DNA from: Pseudomonadaceae bacterium
GTDB lineage: Bacteria > Pseudomonadota > Gammaproteobacteria > Pseudomonadales > Azotimanducaceae
Reading direction: 5' to 3'
Length of the DNA stretch: 64,000 nt
Assembly (NCBI GenBank): GCA_024743175.1
Contig: JANSXA010000006.1
Location: 62,001 to 126,000 of the forward strand
The notes below the pieces were generated by a model. That model worked only from the letters and a program-made list of their open reading frames with translations, did not search any database and was not told the origin of the DNA. The stretch's first letter is position 1. Every line of letters starts with the position of its first letter. The translations under genes and the position numbers were made by a program. This document shows, in pieces, positions 43,655 through 52,044 of the stretch.

Positions 43655-45960
43655 GGCGCAGCCTCAGGCCGGGATGCAGTGAGAATTGCCTCAGGGGTTG
43701 CAGGTGCAGCGAGCGGGGGGTGGGTGTTGGCAGGCGTTGCTATAGCATCACGCAGCGCAAAGAAAGTAGATAGCGCAAGCATCAGAGGCGGTTCACCGAC
43801 TGCTTTCGAGCGATAAATGGTCTCCTGCTGATTTTCAGCCGATTCGAGAATGTTAACCCTGAAATCGACAGGTGCATCCCCAATGGTTGGAATCTTGTAG
43901 GTTGAGGGCGCGTGGGTTTTCAGGATTCCGTCTGTATCCCAGTGTAATTCTTCGGTGGTCAACCAGCCAACGCCCTGGATAAACCCACCTTCGATCTGAC
44001 CCAGGTCAATTGCAGGGTTAAGAGACTTACCGCAATCGTGCAGAATATCTGCACGCAGCAGGCGGTTTTCTCCGGTCAGCAGATCAACGACAACTTCGGA
44101 TACGGCGGCACCGTATGCAAAATAATAGAAAGGTTGTCCGGCAAATTGTTCCTGATCGAAATGAATATCTGGCGTTGCATAGAATCCGGTGGCTGACAGC
44201 GACGTGCGTGCTTCATAGGCAAGCTTTATCAGCTCGTTGAACGTCAGAACCTGGCTGCCGACCTTAACGTGATTGTTGGTAAACTCGACTGACGAGGTAT
44301 CCGTCCCGAAGTGCTCGGCTGCAAATTTTGTCAGACGCTTTTTTATTTTATTCGCAGCATCAGCCGCCGCCTGGCCATTCAGATCTGAACCGCTGGAGGC
44401 GGCTGTGGCAGATGTGTTGGGAACTTTTGCTGTATCCGTGGCAGAGATCTTAATTTTCTCCATGTCTATCTGGAAAATGTGCGCCACAACCTGCGCAACC
44501 TTGGTAAACAGACCCTGTCCCATTTCCGTGCCGCCATGATTCAGATACACCGTGCCATCGTTGTAGATATGGATCAGAGCACCAGCCTGATTGAGGTGTG
44601 TGGTCGTAAACGAAATACCAAACTTAACCGGCGTCATTGCGATACCGCGTTTCAGCTGGGTGTTTTTATTATTAAAGGCCTGAATTTCAGACCGGCGCGC
44701 CCGGTAGTCCGAAGAGTCTTCCAGTGAATCGAAAATCTGGTGGATAATATTGTCTTTGATGACTTGTTTGTACGGAGTGATATTTCTCTCGTTGATGCCA
44801 TAAAAGTTGCTACGTCGGACGTCCACGGGGTCGAGACTTAATGCCCGGCTGATATCGTCGATGACGTACTCAATGGCGAACATGCCCTGTGGGCCGCCGA
44901 ATCCACGAAATGCGGTATTGGAGACAGTGTTCGTTTTGCAACGATGGGAAGTGATGTCTGCGTTAGGCAGATAGTAAGCGTTGTCACAATGGAACATGGC
45001 CCGGTCATTGATAGCGCCGGACAAATCTGCGGACATACCGCATCTCGAAGCAAGGCTCAGCTGTAGAACGCTGATTTCACCCGTGTCTGAATAACCCGCG
45101 GTATAGTCGATAGCAAAATCATGGCGCTTGCCGGTAACAATCATGTCCACGTCGCGATCGAGTCTGAGTTTGGCTGGTCGGCCGGTTTTCTGTGCAGCAA
45201 GCGCGGCGATGCCGGCAAGTAACGCGGGTTGACTTTCCTTGCCGCCAAATCCACCACCCATGCGTCGGCACTCAACCATAACGTCATTGGAATTCCTTTT
45301 CAGGATCTGTGCAACAACGTGCTGAATTTCAGACGGGTGCTGAGTCGAGCAATACACCAGCATGTTATTGTCTTCGCCAGGCACAGCCATCGCAATCTGT
45401 CCTTCCAGGTAAAACTGGTCCTGCCCACCAACGCTGGTTTGTCCGCTAAGTTGTCGTGGTGCCTGAGTAAGCGCTTCAACAGGATTGCCAACAACAACGT
45501 GCTTACTTGGCAGTACAAACGATTTCTTTGCCACTGCTGTTCGAGCATCCAGGACAGGTTCCAGCTCGCGATAGCTGATGACGGCAAGGTCAACAGCCTG
45601 GCGTGCTGTACTGACATCCTCTGCAATAACAGCAAATATCGGCTGACCTGCATACTGAACCAGGTTTGCGCTCAGCAGTGGGTCGTCGTCCAAAACGGGT
45701 CCATAGTTGTTCTTACCAGGGATGTCTGCAGCGACCAGTACATCAACAACACCTTCAACGGCAAGTACGGGCTGAAGATCTATATCTTCAATTTCAGCGT
45801 GGGCGTGATGACTGATGCCCAGCGCAATGTGCAGCAGATTTGTCGGTTCCGGTAAATCGTCTGTATAACGGGCATTGCCGGAAACGTGCAGGAAGGCGCT
45901 GTCATGATGCTGGGGTTCACCCACACCTCCGGTGGCTTTGATTTCGGTGTCAGCGGCCAT
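43651..45960 (-). CDS. xdhB: Xanthine dehydrogenase molybdopterin-binding subunit XdhB
   Basis: A 769-aa catalytic subunit oxidising hypoxanthine and xanthine to urate. Molybdopterin-binding motifs: RRMGGGFGGKESQ, AFRGFGGPQGMFAIE and NHGGTEMGQGLFTKVAQV. The catalytic Glu is in AVGEPPLMLALS. The N-terminal HDSAFLHVSGNARYTDDLP is typical of bacterial XdhB. It overlaps xdhA by 11 nt and xdhC by four. Confidence 0.95.
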   Translation of the reverse strand: MAADTEIKATGGVGEPQHHDSAFLHVSGNARYTDDLPEPTNLLHIALGISHHAHAEIEDIDLQPVLAVEGVVDVLVAADIPGKNNYGPVLDDDPLLSANLVQYAGQPIFAVIAEDVSTARQAVDLAVISYRELEPVLDARTAVAKKSFVLPSKHVVVGNPVEALTQAPRQLSGQTSVGGQDQFYLEGQIAMAVPGEDNNMLVYCSTQHPSEIQHVVAQILKRNSNDVMVECRRMGGGFGGKESQPALLAGIAALAAQKTGRPAKLRLDRDVDMIVTGKRHDFAIDYTAGYSDTGEISVLQLSLASRCGMSADLSGAINDRAMFHCDNAYYLPNADITSHRCKTNTVSNTAFRGFGGPQGMFAIEYVIDDISRALSLDPVDVRRSNFYGINERNITPYKQVIKDNIIHQIFDSLEDSSDYRARRSEIQAFNNKNTQLKRGIAMTPVKFGISFTTTHLNQAGALIHIYNDGTVYLNHGGTEMGQGLFTKVAQVVAHIFQIDMEKIKISATDTAKVPNTSATAASSGSDLNGQAAADAANKIKKRLTKFAAEHFGTDTSSVEFTNNHVKVGSQVLTFNELIKLAYEARTSLSATGFYATPDIHFDQEQFAGQPFYYFAYGAAVSEVVVDLLTGENRLLRADILHDCGKSLNPAIDLGQIEGGFIQGVGWLTTEELHWDTDGILKTHAPSTYKIPTIGDAPVDFRVNILESAENQQETIYRSKAVGEPPLMLALSTFFALRDAIATPANTHPPLAAPATPEAILTASRPEAAP

Positions 45961-47422
45961 AGTTATATACGTCGATCAGTGCAGAGGGTTGCGTGGTTGC
46001 AACAAAAAAACGGCGCAACAGATTCTGCGCAACCTGTAGCCGATAGTCAGCGCTTGCGCGCATATCGTCGATTGGCGAGAAATCATCAGCAAAGCTGGCG
46101 AGGGCCTGTGTAATGGCGGCTTCATCCCATGTTGTCGACTTAAGTTTCTTTTCCACCTCGGTTGCCCGTTTTGGAATGGCGGCCATGCCACCAAATGCAA
46201 CTTTTATGCTGGATATGACCCGAGTCTCTGGCGCCAGTTCAATGGCAAAACAACCACAGACCGCGGAGATATCCTGGTCAAATCGCTTGGAGACTTTGTA
46301 GGCGGCAACCGTCTGATCAGGTCGTGGGCGTGGAATAATGATTTTTTCGACAAATTCTCCCTCTGCCAGGAGTGTCTTCTGATAATCGAGGTAGAACTCG
46401 TCAAGTGCCACTCTGCGAGTCTTGTCACCTCTGCGTAATAACAACTGCGTACCGACGACAATCAGTGCAGGCATGGAGTCACCGATAGGTGAACCATTTG
46501 CGATGTTGCCGCCAATGGTAGCTGTATTGCGGATCGGTACGGATGCAAACCGGGTAAACAGATCTGCAAACGCGGGATACAGGCTGACAACAGCGGACAT
46601 GGCTTCACTCCAGGTGACCGCGGCGCCCAGGTTGAGTTCTGTCTCGGTGAGTTCGATTGTTTTCAAGCTGGCAACGTTGCCGAGGTAAATGAGGTTTTCA
46701 AGCTGACGGTGTTGTTTGGTTACCCACAGGCCGATATCTGTGCCGCCTGCCAGTAGCTGTGCATCGGGTTTTTCGATGACCAGTGCGCTCAGCGCCTGCA
46801 AAGTGGCAGGAGACGAGAAGGTACGACCTGAAGTCTGCATTGTAAGCGTTGGTGCGGTGCCGAGAGTTGCCTGTAAATCGATCAGCTTTTCGCGGGTTAC
46901 GTCGATCACGGCATGTTCAGCCGCGGGGTAATTCTTTACCGCAAGCGCCGCATCTCTGATCGGTCGATAGCCGGTGCAACGGCACAGGTTGCCGGATAGA
47001 ACGTCATCAATGTCGCGTGGGCTCATTTGTACCCGATTTTCATATTGCGCAAACAGCGACATGACAAATCCAGGTGTACAGAATCCGCATTGCGACGCAT
47101 CCAGATCGACCATGGCCCGTTGTACTGGATGCGCTTCTGCAGCCGACTGGGAAAGTGCCTCGATGGTGAAAAGTGCTTTGCCGTGCAGGGTAGGTAAAAA
47201 GGCGATACACGCGTTGATGGCCTTGTGATTCAGTGTCTGCGTGCTGTCATCCAACTCTGCCAGTACCACCATACAAGCGCCACAATCGCCTTCACCGCAG
47301 CCTTCTTTACTGCCGGTCAGGTGCAGATCTTCCCGCAGGTACTGCAGTACGGTTCTTGTTGGATCGCAGGCCGAAACCCTGGTCAACTCACCATTCAGAA
47401 TAAAGACAATCTCATCACTCAT
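45950..47422 (-). CDS. xdhA: Xanthine dehydrogenase iron-sulfur/FAD subunit XdhA
   Basis: A 490-aa electron-transfer subunit. The first [2Fe-2S] cluster is held by Cys42, Cys47 and Cys50 (GCGEGDCGAC) and Cys72. The second is held by Cys112, Cys115, Cys147 and Cys149 (QCGFCTPG and GNLCRCTGYRPI). The FAD domain spans about residues 185-370 (LLAGGTDIGLWV, TIGGNIANGSPIGD), and the CO-dehydrogenase-flavoprotein C-terminal domain follows. ATG overlaps the guaD stop (ATGA). Confidence 0.95.
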   Translation of the reverse strand: MSDEIVFILNGELTRVSACDPTRTVLQYLREDLHLTGSKEGCGEGDCGACMVVLAELDDSTQTLNHKAINACIAFLPTLHGKALFTIEALSQSAAEAHPVQRAMVDLDASQCGFCTPGFVMSLFAQYENRVQMSPRDIDDVLSGNLCRCTGYRPIRDAALAVKNYPAAEHAVIDVTREKLIDLQATLGTAPTLTMQTSGRTFSSPATLQALSALVIEKPDAQLLAGGTDIGLWVTKQHRQLENLIYLGNVASLKTIELTETELNLGAAVTWSEAMSAVVSLYPAFADLFTRFASVPIRNTATIGGNIANGSPIGDSMPALIVVGTQLLLRRGDKTRRVALDEFYLDYQKTLLAEGEFVEKIIIPRPRPDQTVAAYKVSKRFDQDISAVCGCFAIELAPETRVISSIKVAFGGMAAIPKRATEVEKKLKSTTWDEAAITQALASFADDFSPIDDMRASADYRLQVAQNLLRRFFVATTQPSALIDVYNYGR

Positions 47423-48723
47423 GCTTCTGTAGCGGTCTTTTCATACACCCGCTCACCCATTATGTACGTCTTACTGATTGAGCGATCGTCGCCCAGAATC
47501 ATATGCATGAACAGTGCATCCTTGTGTGTGTGTGCTTGCGCAAGCCGGCGCGCGAGCAGGGGGGTTGGCGCATTGTCCAGGACAATGAAGTCGGCTTCTT
47601 TGCCGGGCAGGAAATTACCCACCTTGTCTTCGATGCCGAGTGTCCTGGCGCCACCTAAAGTTGCCAGATAGAGTGCTTCGGCGCTATCTAAACTCTGCTT
47701 CTGCATCTGCAACACTTTATAGGCTGCGTTTATCGTCTGCAGCAGGCTGAAGCTGGTGCCGCCCCCAACGTCTGTGCCAAGGCCCACATTGAGACCAAAT
47801 GCATGCGCTTTTTTGAGATCGAACAGACCACTGCCCAGAAACAGGTTTGACGACGGACAGAACGCCATGCCGCCACCGTGTTGTGCAAACTCCTGATAAT
47901 CCTCGTCATGCAGGTGTATGCAGTGTGCAAAAACGGAGCGCTCCCGCAACAGCCCATGCTGGGCGTACACATCAAGGTAACTTCGCGCATCTGGAAACAG
48001 TTCAGCGATCCAGGCCACTTCTTCCACATTTTCCGATAGATGGGTATGTACCAGTGTGTCCGGGAACTCGTCAGCAAGTTGCCCGGCTGCTGCCAGTTGC
48101 GCATCGCTGCTGGTGACGGCAAACCTCGGAGTGATGGCATACAGCAGACGATCCTGGTGATGCCATTTCTCGATGAGCTGGCGAGATTCCTGGTAGCCGC
48201 TTCGGGCTGTGTCCTGCAGGTTGGCCGGACAATTTCTGTCCATCAGCACCTTGCCGGCCGCTAAACGCATATTGCGCTGCTGTGCCGCGGTAAAAATAGC
48301 GTCTACAGAGGTCTGATGCACAGAGGCAAAAACCAGTGCGGTGGTGGTGCCGTTGCGTAGCAGTTCATCAATGAAAAAGTCGGCATCCGCCTGGGCAATC
48401 TCCGGATCGCCATAACGTGCCTCAGAGGGGAAAGTATAGGTTTCCAGCCAATCGAGCAGCTGCGCGCCGTAAGATGCAATCACATCCAGTTGGGGGAAAT
48501 GCACATGGCAGTCAATCAGCCCCGGGCAAATCAGGTGATCGCCGTGGTCAGTGACCGTAATGTCTGCAGAAAGCTGCGGGGTCAGATTTTCTGCAGGCCC
48601 CAGATCGATGACCTTGCCATCCTTCACCAACAGCAGGCCGTCGGTGAAAAACTGCAACCCCTCTTCACTGCTGTCCAGGCAATGCACGATCTGACCCCGA
48701 TGTGCTGTGATCTGACTCGCCAA
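47419..48723 (-). CDS. guaD: Guanine deaminase
   Basis: A 434-aa zinc amidohydrolase converting guanine to xanthine. Metal ligands are in CPGLIDCHVHFPQ, VHTHLSENVEE, FAHCIHLHDED and GLGTDVGGGTSF; RYGDPEIAQADADFFIDEL is characteristic of GuaD. A TTG at 48723, one base after the uraH stop, is taken as start, since the open frame farther upstream lies inside uraH. It links guanine to xanthine dehydrogenase, encoded next. Confidence 0.92.
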   Translation of the reverse strand: MASQITAHRGQIVHCLDSSEEGLQFFTDGLLLVKDGKVIDLGPAENLTPQLSADITVTDHGDHLICPGLIDCHVHFPQLDVIASYGAQLLDWLETYTFPSEARYGDPEIAQADADFFIDELLRNGTTTALVFASVHQTSVDAIFTAAQQRNMRLAAGKVLMDRNCPANLQDTARSGYQESRQLIEKWHHQDRLLYAITPRFAVTSSDAQLAAAGQLADEFPDTLVHTHLSENVEEVAWIAELFPDARSYLDVYAQHGLLRERSVFAHCIHLHDEDYQEFAQHGGGMAFCPSSNLFLGSGLFDLKKAHAFGLNVGLGTDVGGGTSFSLLQTINAAYKVLQMQKQSLDSAEALYLATLGGARTLGIEDKVGNFLPGKEADFIVLDNAPTPLLARRLAQAHTHKDALFMHMILGDDRSISKTYIMGERVYEKTATEA

Positions 48724-48724
48724 A

Positions 48725-49069
48725 CTAGCTGCCCCGATATGTAGAGTAAGACCAGGGCGAAACCAGCAGCGGCACGTGATAGTGGGTGTTGTCGGAAATG
48801 GTAAATCGCAACGTAATCTCGTCGAGGAAAGCGCTGTCGCTGATGGCACCATTCTGCCTGAAGTAGTCGGCAACCAGAAAAGTCAGCTCATACGTGCCGG
48901 GCACCTGGCTGTTATCACCGAGCAATGGGGTGTCCGTGCGACCGTCGCTGTTTGTGACCGCGCTAACTAACAGTTCCCGTTTTGTGCCGACGCGGTGTAA
49001 CGTCACTGGGATGCCGTCGGCAGGCTTGCCGTGCGCCGTGTCGAGAACATGGGTTGTTAAGCCGCCCAT
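48725..49069 (-). CDS. uraH: Hydroxyisourate hydrolase
   Basis: A 114-aa transthyretin-like enzyme converting 5-hydroxyisourate to OHCU. Active-site strands: LTTHVLDTAHGKPA at the N-terminus and the diagnostic C-terminal YRGS. ATG 49069 follows AAGGAAG and is preferred over an adjacent TTG. It is the first gene of the operon uraH-guaD-xdhABC-puuD-puuE-uraD-alc-allA. No signal peptide is seen. Confidence 0.93.
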   Translation of the reverse strand: MGGLTTHVLDTAHGKPADGIPVTLHRVGTKRELLVSAVTNSDGRTDTPLLGDNSQVPGTYELTFLVADYFRQNGAISDSAFLDEITLRFTISDNTHYHVPLLVSPWSYSTYRGS

Positions 49070-49151
49070 CAAAGTCTTCCTTCTTCACTGGTTGCCTGGC
49101 GCTTGTATTAATCTGGCCAGTCGTTTCATTGTTATCTATACACTGTGCAAC

Positions 49152-49278
49152 ATGATAGCGTTTTAGCCGCGTGAAGTCGGCCTGGTCCGTGAATTGCATC
49201 ACTTTCAGGCACTGGTGAACCCAGGGCGTATGGCTTTGCCGGCGGCGTTTGAGGCACTGAAAGATACAGGAGGGTGAG
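49152..49278 (+). other. Short coding-like open stretch upstream of the first NUP gene, possible gene remnant
   Basis: In one frame, codons 49167-49278 read like the C-terminus of a protein (REVGLVRELHHFQALVNPGR and beyond, 37 codons). They end at a TGA four bases before the NUP gene. The frame extends back through a TAG to an ATG at 49152. I do not recognise the sequence. It could be the last piece of a deleted gene, a leader peptide, or chance. The rest of the 212-bp gap to uraH must hold the divergent promoters; none is convincing. Confidence 0.3.
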
Positions 49279-49281
49279 CAG

Positions 49282-50451
49282 GTGAGCAGATTGATTCTTG
49301 ATTGGACGAATCGTTTTCCGGCGTCGATCGCCCTTAGTCTCCTGGCCTTTGGTCTGATTGTGCAACCGACACTGTCGCGAGCGGAACTATTGCAGGTGAA
49401 AACAGGGCTGACAAAAATCCCGATCAAAGTTGTGGTGGTAACCATGTTTGAACATGGTGAGCTCAGTGGAGACAGGCCCGGTGAGTTCCAGTTCTGGGTT
49501 GAACGGCTGCCGTTGGCAAAGCAACTCGACTTTCCGCTAGGACCTTTTCCCCTGCGTATGAATGAAGCTGGCGTGCTCGGCGTCTGCCTGGGCGGAGGTG
49601 TCGCCAATGCAGCTGCGACGGTAATGGCCCTGGGGTTAGATTCACGGTTCGATCTTTCGCAAAGCTACTGGCTGGTCGCTGGCATCGCCGGAGGCGATCC
49701 TGAAGACAGCACTCTGGGCAGCGCGGTCTGGGCGAATCATGTTGTCGATGGCGACCTTTTGTATGAAATTGATGGGCGCGAAATCCCCGCAGACTGGCCC
49801 TACGGGATGATTCCACTGGGTGCAGAGCGCCCCGCGCAAACGCCTCAGGACACATCAACAGGCTGGACGCTGGATACCATTCACTTTGCGCTGAATGCCG
49901 ACCTGGCGCGCTGGGCATTTAAGCTGACCGAAGATATGGACATTCCAGACACACCTGGATTGCAGCAGGGGCGGGCAGGCTACACAGGGTTCCCTGCAGC
50001 GCTTGCCCCACCCAGAGTGATGATGGGTGACACGCTATCCTCAAGCACCTACTGGCATGGCGCCTTGTTAAACGAGTGGGCTAATGACTGGGTAACCCTT
50101 TATGCCGGCGAAAATGCTGAGTTCGTAACCACCAACATGGAAGACAGTGGCTCGCTGACGGCGCTGGAGCGATTGCATGAGATTGGCAAGGTGGATCTGC
50201 AACGGGTTATGGTTCTGCGTGCGGTGAGCAACTTTTCCATGCCGCCGCCGGATAAAGGCGCTGCCTGGAGCGCCACAGCGCAATATGCCGACAAGGGCTT
50301 GCCGGCTCTGGAATCGGCATTCAGTGTAGGAAACAAGGTAGTGCAGACGCTGCTTGAAAACTGGTCAGAGTATTCAGTCTCAGTGCCGGTGAGCGCTCAC
50401 CCTGCTGGCAGCCGCGCTGCAGGCAATGTTGAGCCACCAGCGGGTGGTTGA
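49282..50451 (+). CDS. Secreted NUP-family purine nucleoside protein (annotated elsewhere as purine nucleoside permease)
   Basis: A 389-aa protein. A signal peptide fills about residues 1-34 (hydrophobic IALSLLAFGLIV, cleavage near SRA). The mature part has no transmembrane helix. NUP-family motifs: VVVVTMFEHGE, DRPGEFQFWVERL, DSRFDLSQSYWLVAGIAGGDP, GSAVWANHVVDGDL and FEVTTNMEDSGS-like FVTTNMEDSGS. The repeated Gly-rich AGIAG resembles nucleoside phosphorylase folds. An exported binding protein or nucleosidase/phosphorylase is therefore more likely than a permease (inference). GTG start after AGGAGGG. Confidence 0.8.
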   Translation: MSRLILDWTNRFPASIALSLLAFGLIVQPTLSRAELLQVKTGLTKIPIKVVVVTMFEHGELSGDRPGEFQFWVERLPLAKQLDFPLGPFPLRMNEAGVLGVCLGGGVANAAATVMALGLDSRFDLSQSYWLVAGIAGGDPEDSTLGSAVWANHVVDGDLLYEIDGREIPADWPYGMIPLGAERPAQTPQDTSTGWTLDTIHFALNADLARWAFKLTEDMDIPDTPGLQQGRAGYTGFPAALAPPRVMMGDTLSSSTYWHGALLNEWANDWVTLYAGENAEFVTTNMEDSGSLTALERLHEIGKVDLQRVMVLRAVSNFSMPPPDKGAAWSATAQYADKGLPALESAFSVGNKVVQTLLENWSEYSVSVPVSAHPAGSRAAGNVEPPAGG

Positions 50452-50544
50452 GACAGGATTGGCTCTGCCTTGTGTGCACTTTAAGACCGCAATAGGATGG
50501 TCCGCTGCACTGCTGTGGTGCAAAAACGGCGTTAGGAGAAGGGT

Positions 50545-52023
50545 TTGTTTTTTGATTTGTTTTTGGAAAAGGTGTTGAGTTTTTCGGGTAAACGGCTTTA
50601 CCGCTTATTGATGGTTATGGCTGGCTTGTTTGCGGTACAGGGCGTCTATGCCCAGGACTGGTTTGAAGCTTTCAAAGATCGCGCTACACCGGCGCAACTG
50701 CACCAGTTTCTTTATGTCATGCCGAAAGGTGGAGATCTGCATCTGCACATTACAGGGTCTGTTCTGTCGGAATGGATCTATGCCATTGCCCTCGAGCAGT
50801 CGGCTAACGGATATCGTTATTATTCCAAACAACGCATAGAAAATTGCCCCAGCGGACTAATTGGTGGTCGCAGCACACCTTATCTCCTGCTTTACCAGAC
50901 TGTTGATCAGGTGGGCTTCGATGCACTGGACCCGTGTGAACAGCAGGAATACGTCGCGTTGGATGAGTTCACGCCTGTGCAGATTGAGCGCTGGCAAAAT
51001 GGATTACGTCTGGATAAACCTTATGAAGGACGCGATGAGTTTTTCAGTAAACACTGGGAGCGTCTTGGGGATCTGGCCCGTAACCCCTATGTCGTGGGTG
51101 AATTTCTGGTGCGCAACATGCAGGCTTTTGCTGCTGAGGGTCTGATTTACATGGAGCCCCAGGTCCCCATTTTTGGTTTCAGGCAGGCGGATGGGCAGAC
51201 ACTGACACCCGATGAGGTGATGGCGCTATATATCGATCGGCTCGCAGAGAAAGATGCACAGGACACCGGCATGACACTGCGCATGCAGGTGTCGCTGCTG
51301 CGGTTCCTGCCCAACGCTGAAGAGGTGCTGACTTACCTGTACAAGTTTGCCCATGCTTATGAGCAGGTTGTGGCGGTAAACTTTGTTGGCCGGGAAGATA
51401 ACGATAAAGGCTACCCTCTGCGGTTTCTGGAAACTTTGCGGGAGTTACGCAAAACTTACAGTGGTGTGCAGCTGTCCATTCACGCCGGGGAAGTCGATGA
51501 ACCCAATTATCACGTTCGCGATACTTTGTTGTTAGGTGCACAGCGGATTGGACATGGCGTTAATCTCATCACTGATCCGGATACCCTCGTCGATATGCGT
51601 TATGGTCCGTACCTGGTGGAGATTAATCTGATCTCTAATCTGCTGCTTGAATATATCTCGCAATACGATCAGCACCCGTTTCCCGAGTACCTGCGCACAG
51701 GTGTGCCGGTGGCGTTGTCTACCGACGATCGGGGCATGTGGGATTCGACCATGACAGATGAATTTTTTGTCGCGGTCACGGAGTTCGACCTGAGCTGGAC
51801 AGAGCTGCTTATGCTGAGTCGAAACTCATTAAGCTACAGTTTTCTTGATGACAACGAAAAACAGCGTGTTCTGGCACTTTACAACAAGCGTATTGAGCGT
51901 TTCGAAAAAGACTTCCAGCGTAAAGGTGACAAAGTATTTGCAGATGCTCAGCCACCACGTCTGGGTTTTATTTGCCGACAGTATGAGCTGTGTGAAGAAA
52001 CCTCAATCGAAGTCACAGAGTAA
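50545..52023 (+). CDS. Secreted adenosine deaminase-like enzyme
   Basis: A 492-aa zinc hydrolase of the adenosine/AMP deaminase superfamily, with an N-terminal extension like secreted ADGF-type deaminases. The signal peptide runs to about residue 36 (VQGVYAQDW). Metal and catalytic motifs: GGDLHLHITGSV (His66, His68), LSIHAGEVDE, QRIGHGVNL and ALSTDDRGMW. It would deaminate adenosine to inosine outside the cytoplasm. A TTG start follows AGGAG; ATG 50611 would cut the signal peptide short. It is flanked by two NUP paralogues on the same strand. Confidence 0.85.
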   Translation: MFFDLFLEKVLSFSGKRLYRLLMVMAGLFAVQGVYAQDWFEAFKDRATPAQLHQFLYVMPKGGDLHLHITGSVLSEWIYAIALEQSANGYRYYSKQRIENCPSGLIGGRSTPYLLLYQTVDQVGFDALDPCEQQEYVALDEFTPVQIERWQNGLRLDKPYEGRDEFFSKHWERLGDLARNPYVVGEFLVRNMQAFAAEGLIYMEPQVPIFGFRQADGQTLTPDEVMALYIDRLAEKDAQDTGMTLRMQVSLLRFLPNAEEVLTYLYKFAHAYEQVVAVNFVGREDNDKGYPLRFLETLRELRKTYSGVQLSIHAGEVDEPNYHVRDTLLLGAQRIGHGVNLITDPDTLVDMRYGPYLVEINLISNLLLEYISQYDQHPFPEYLRTGVPVALSTDDRGMWDSTMTDEFFVAVTEFDLSWTELLMLSRNSLSYSFLDDNEKQRVLALYNKRIERFEKDFQRKGDKVFADAQPPRLGFICRQYELCEETSIEVTE

Positions 52024-52044
52024 ACCGAAAAACGGGAATAGAAG

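Noticed and set aside
49282-50451. Annotation as a membrane permease
   Set aside because: Only a signal peptide is hydrophobic; no multi-helix membrane region exists, so I describe it as an exported NUP-family protein instead.
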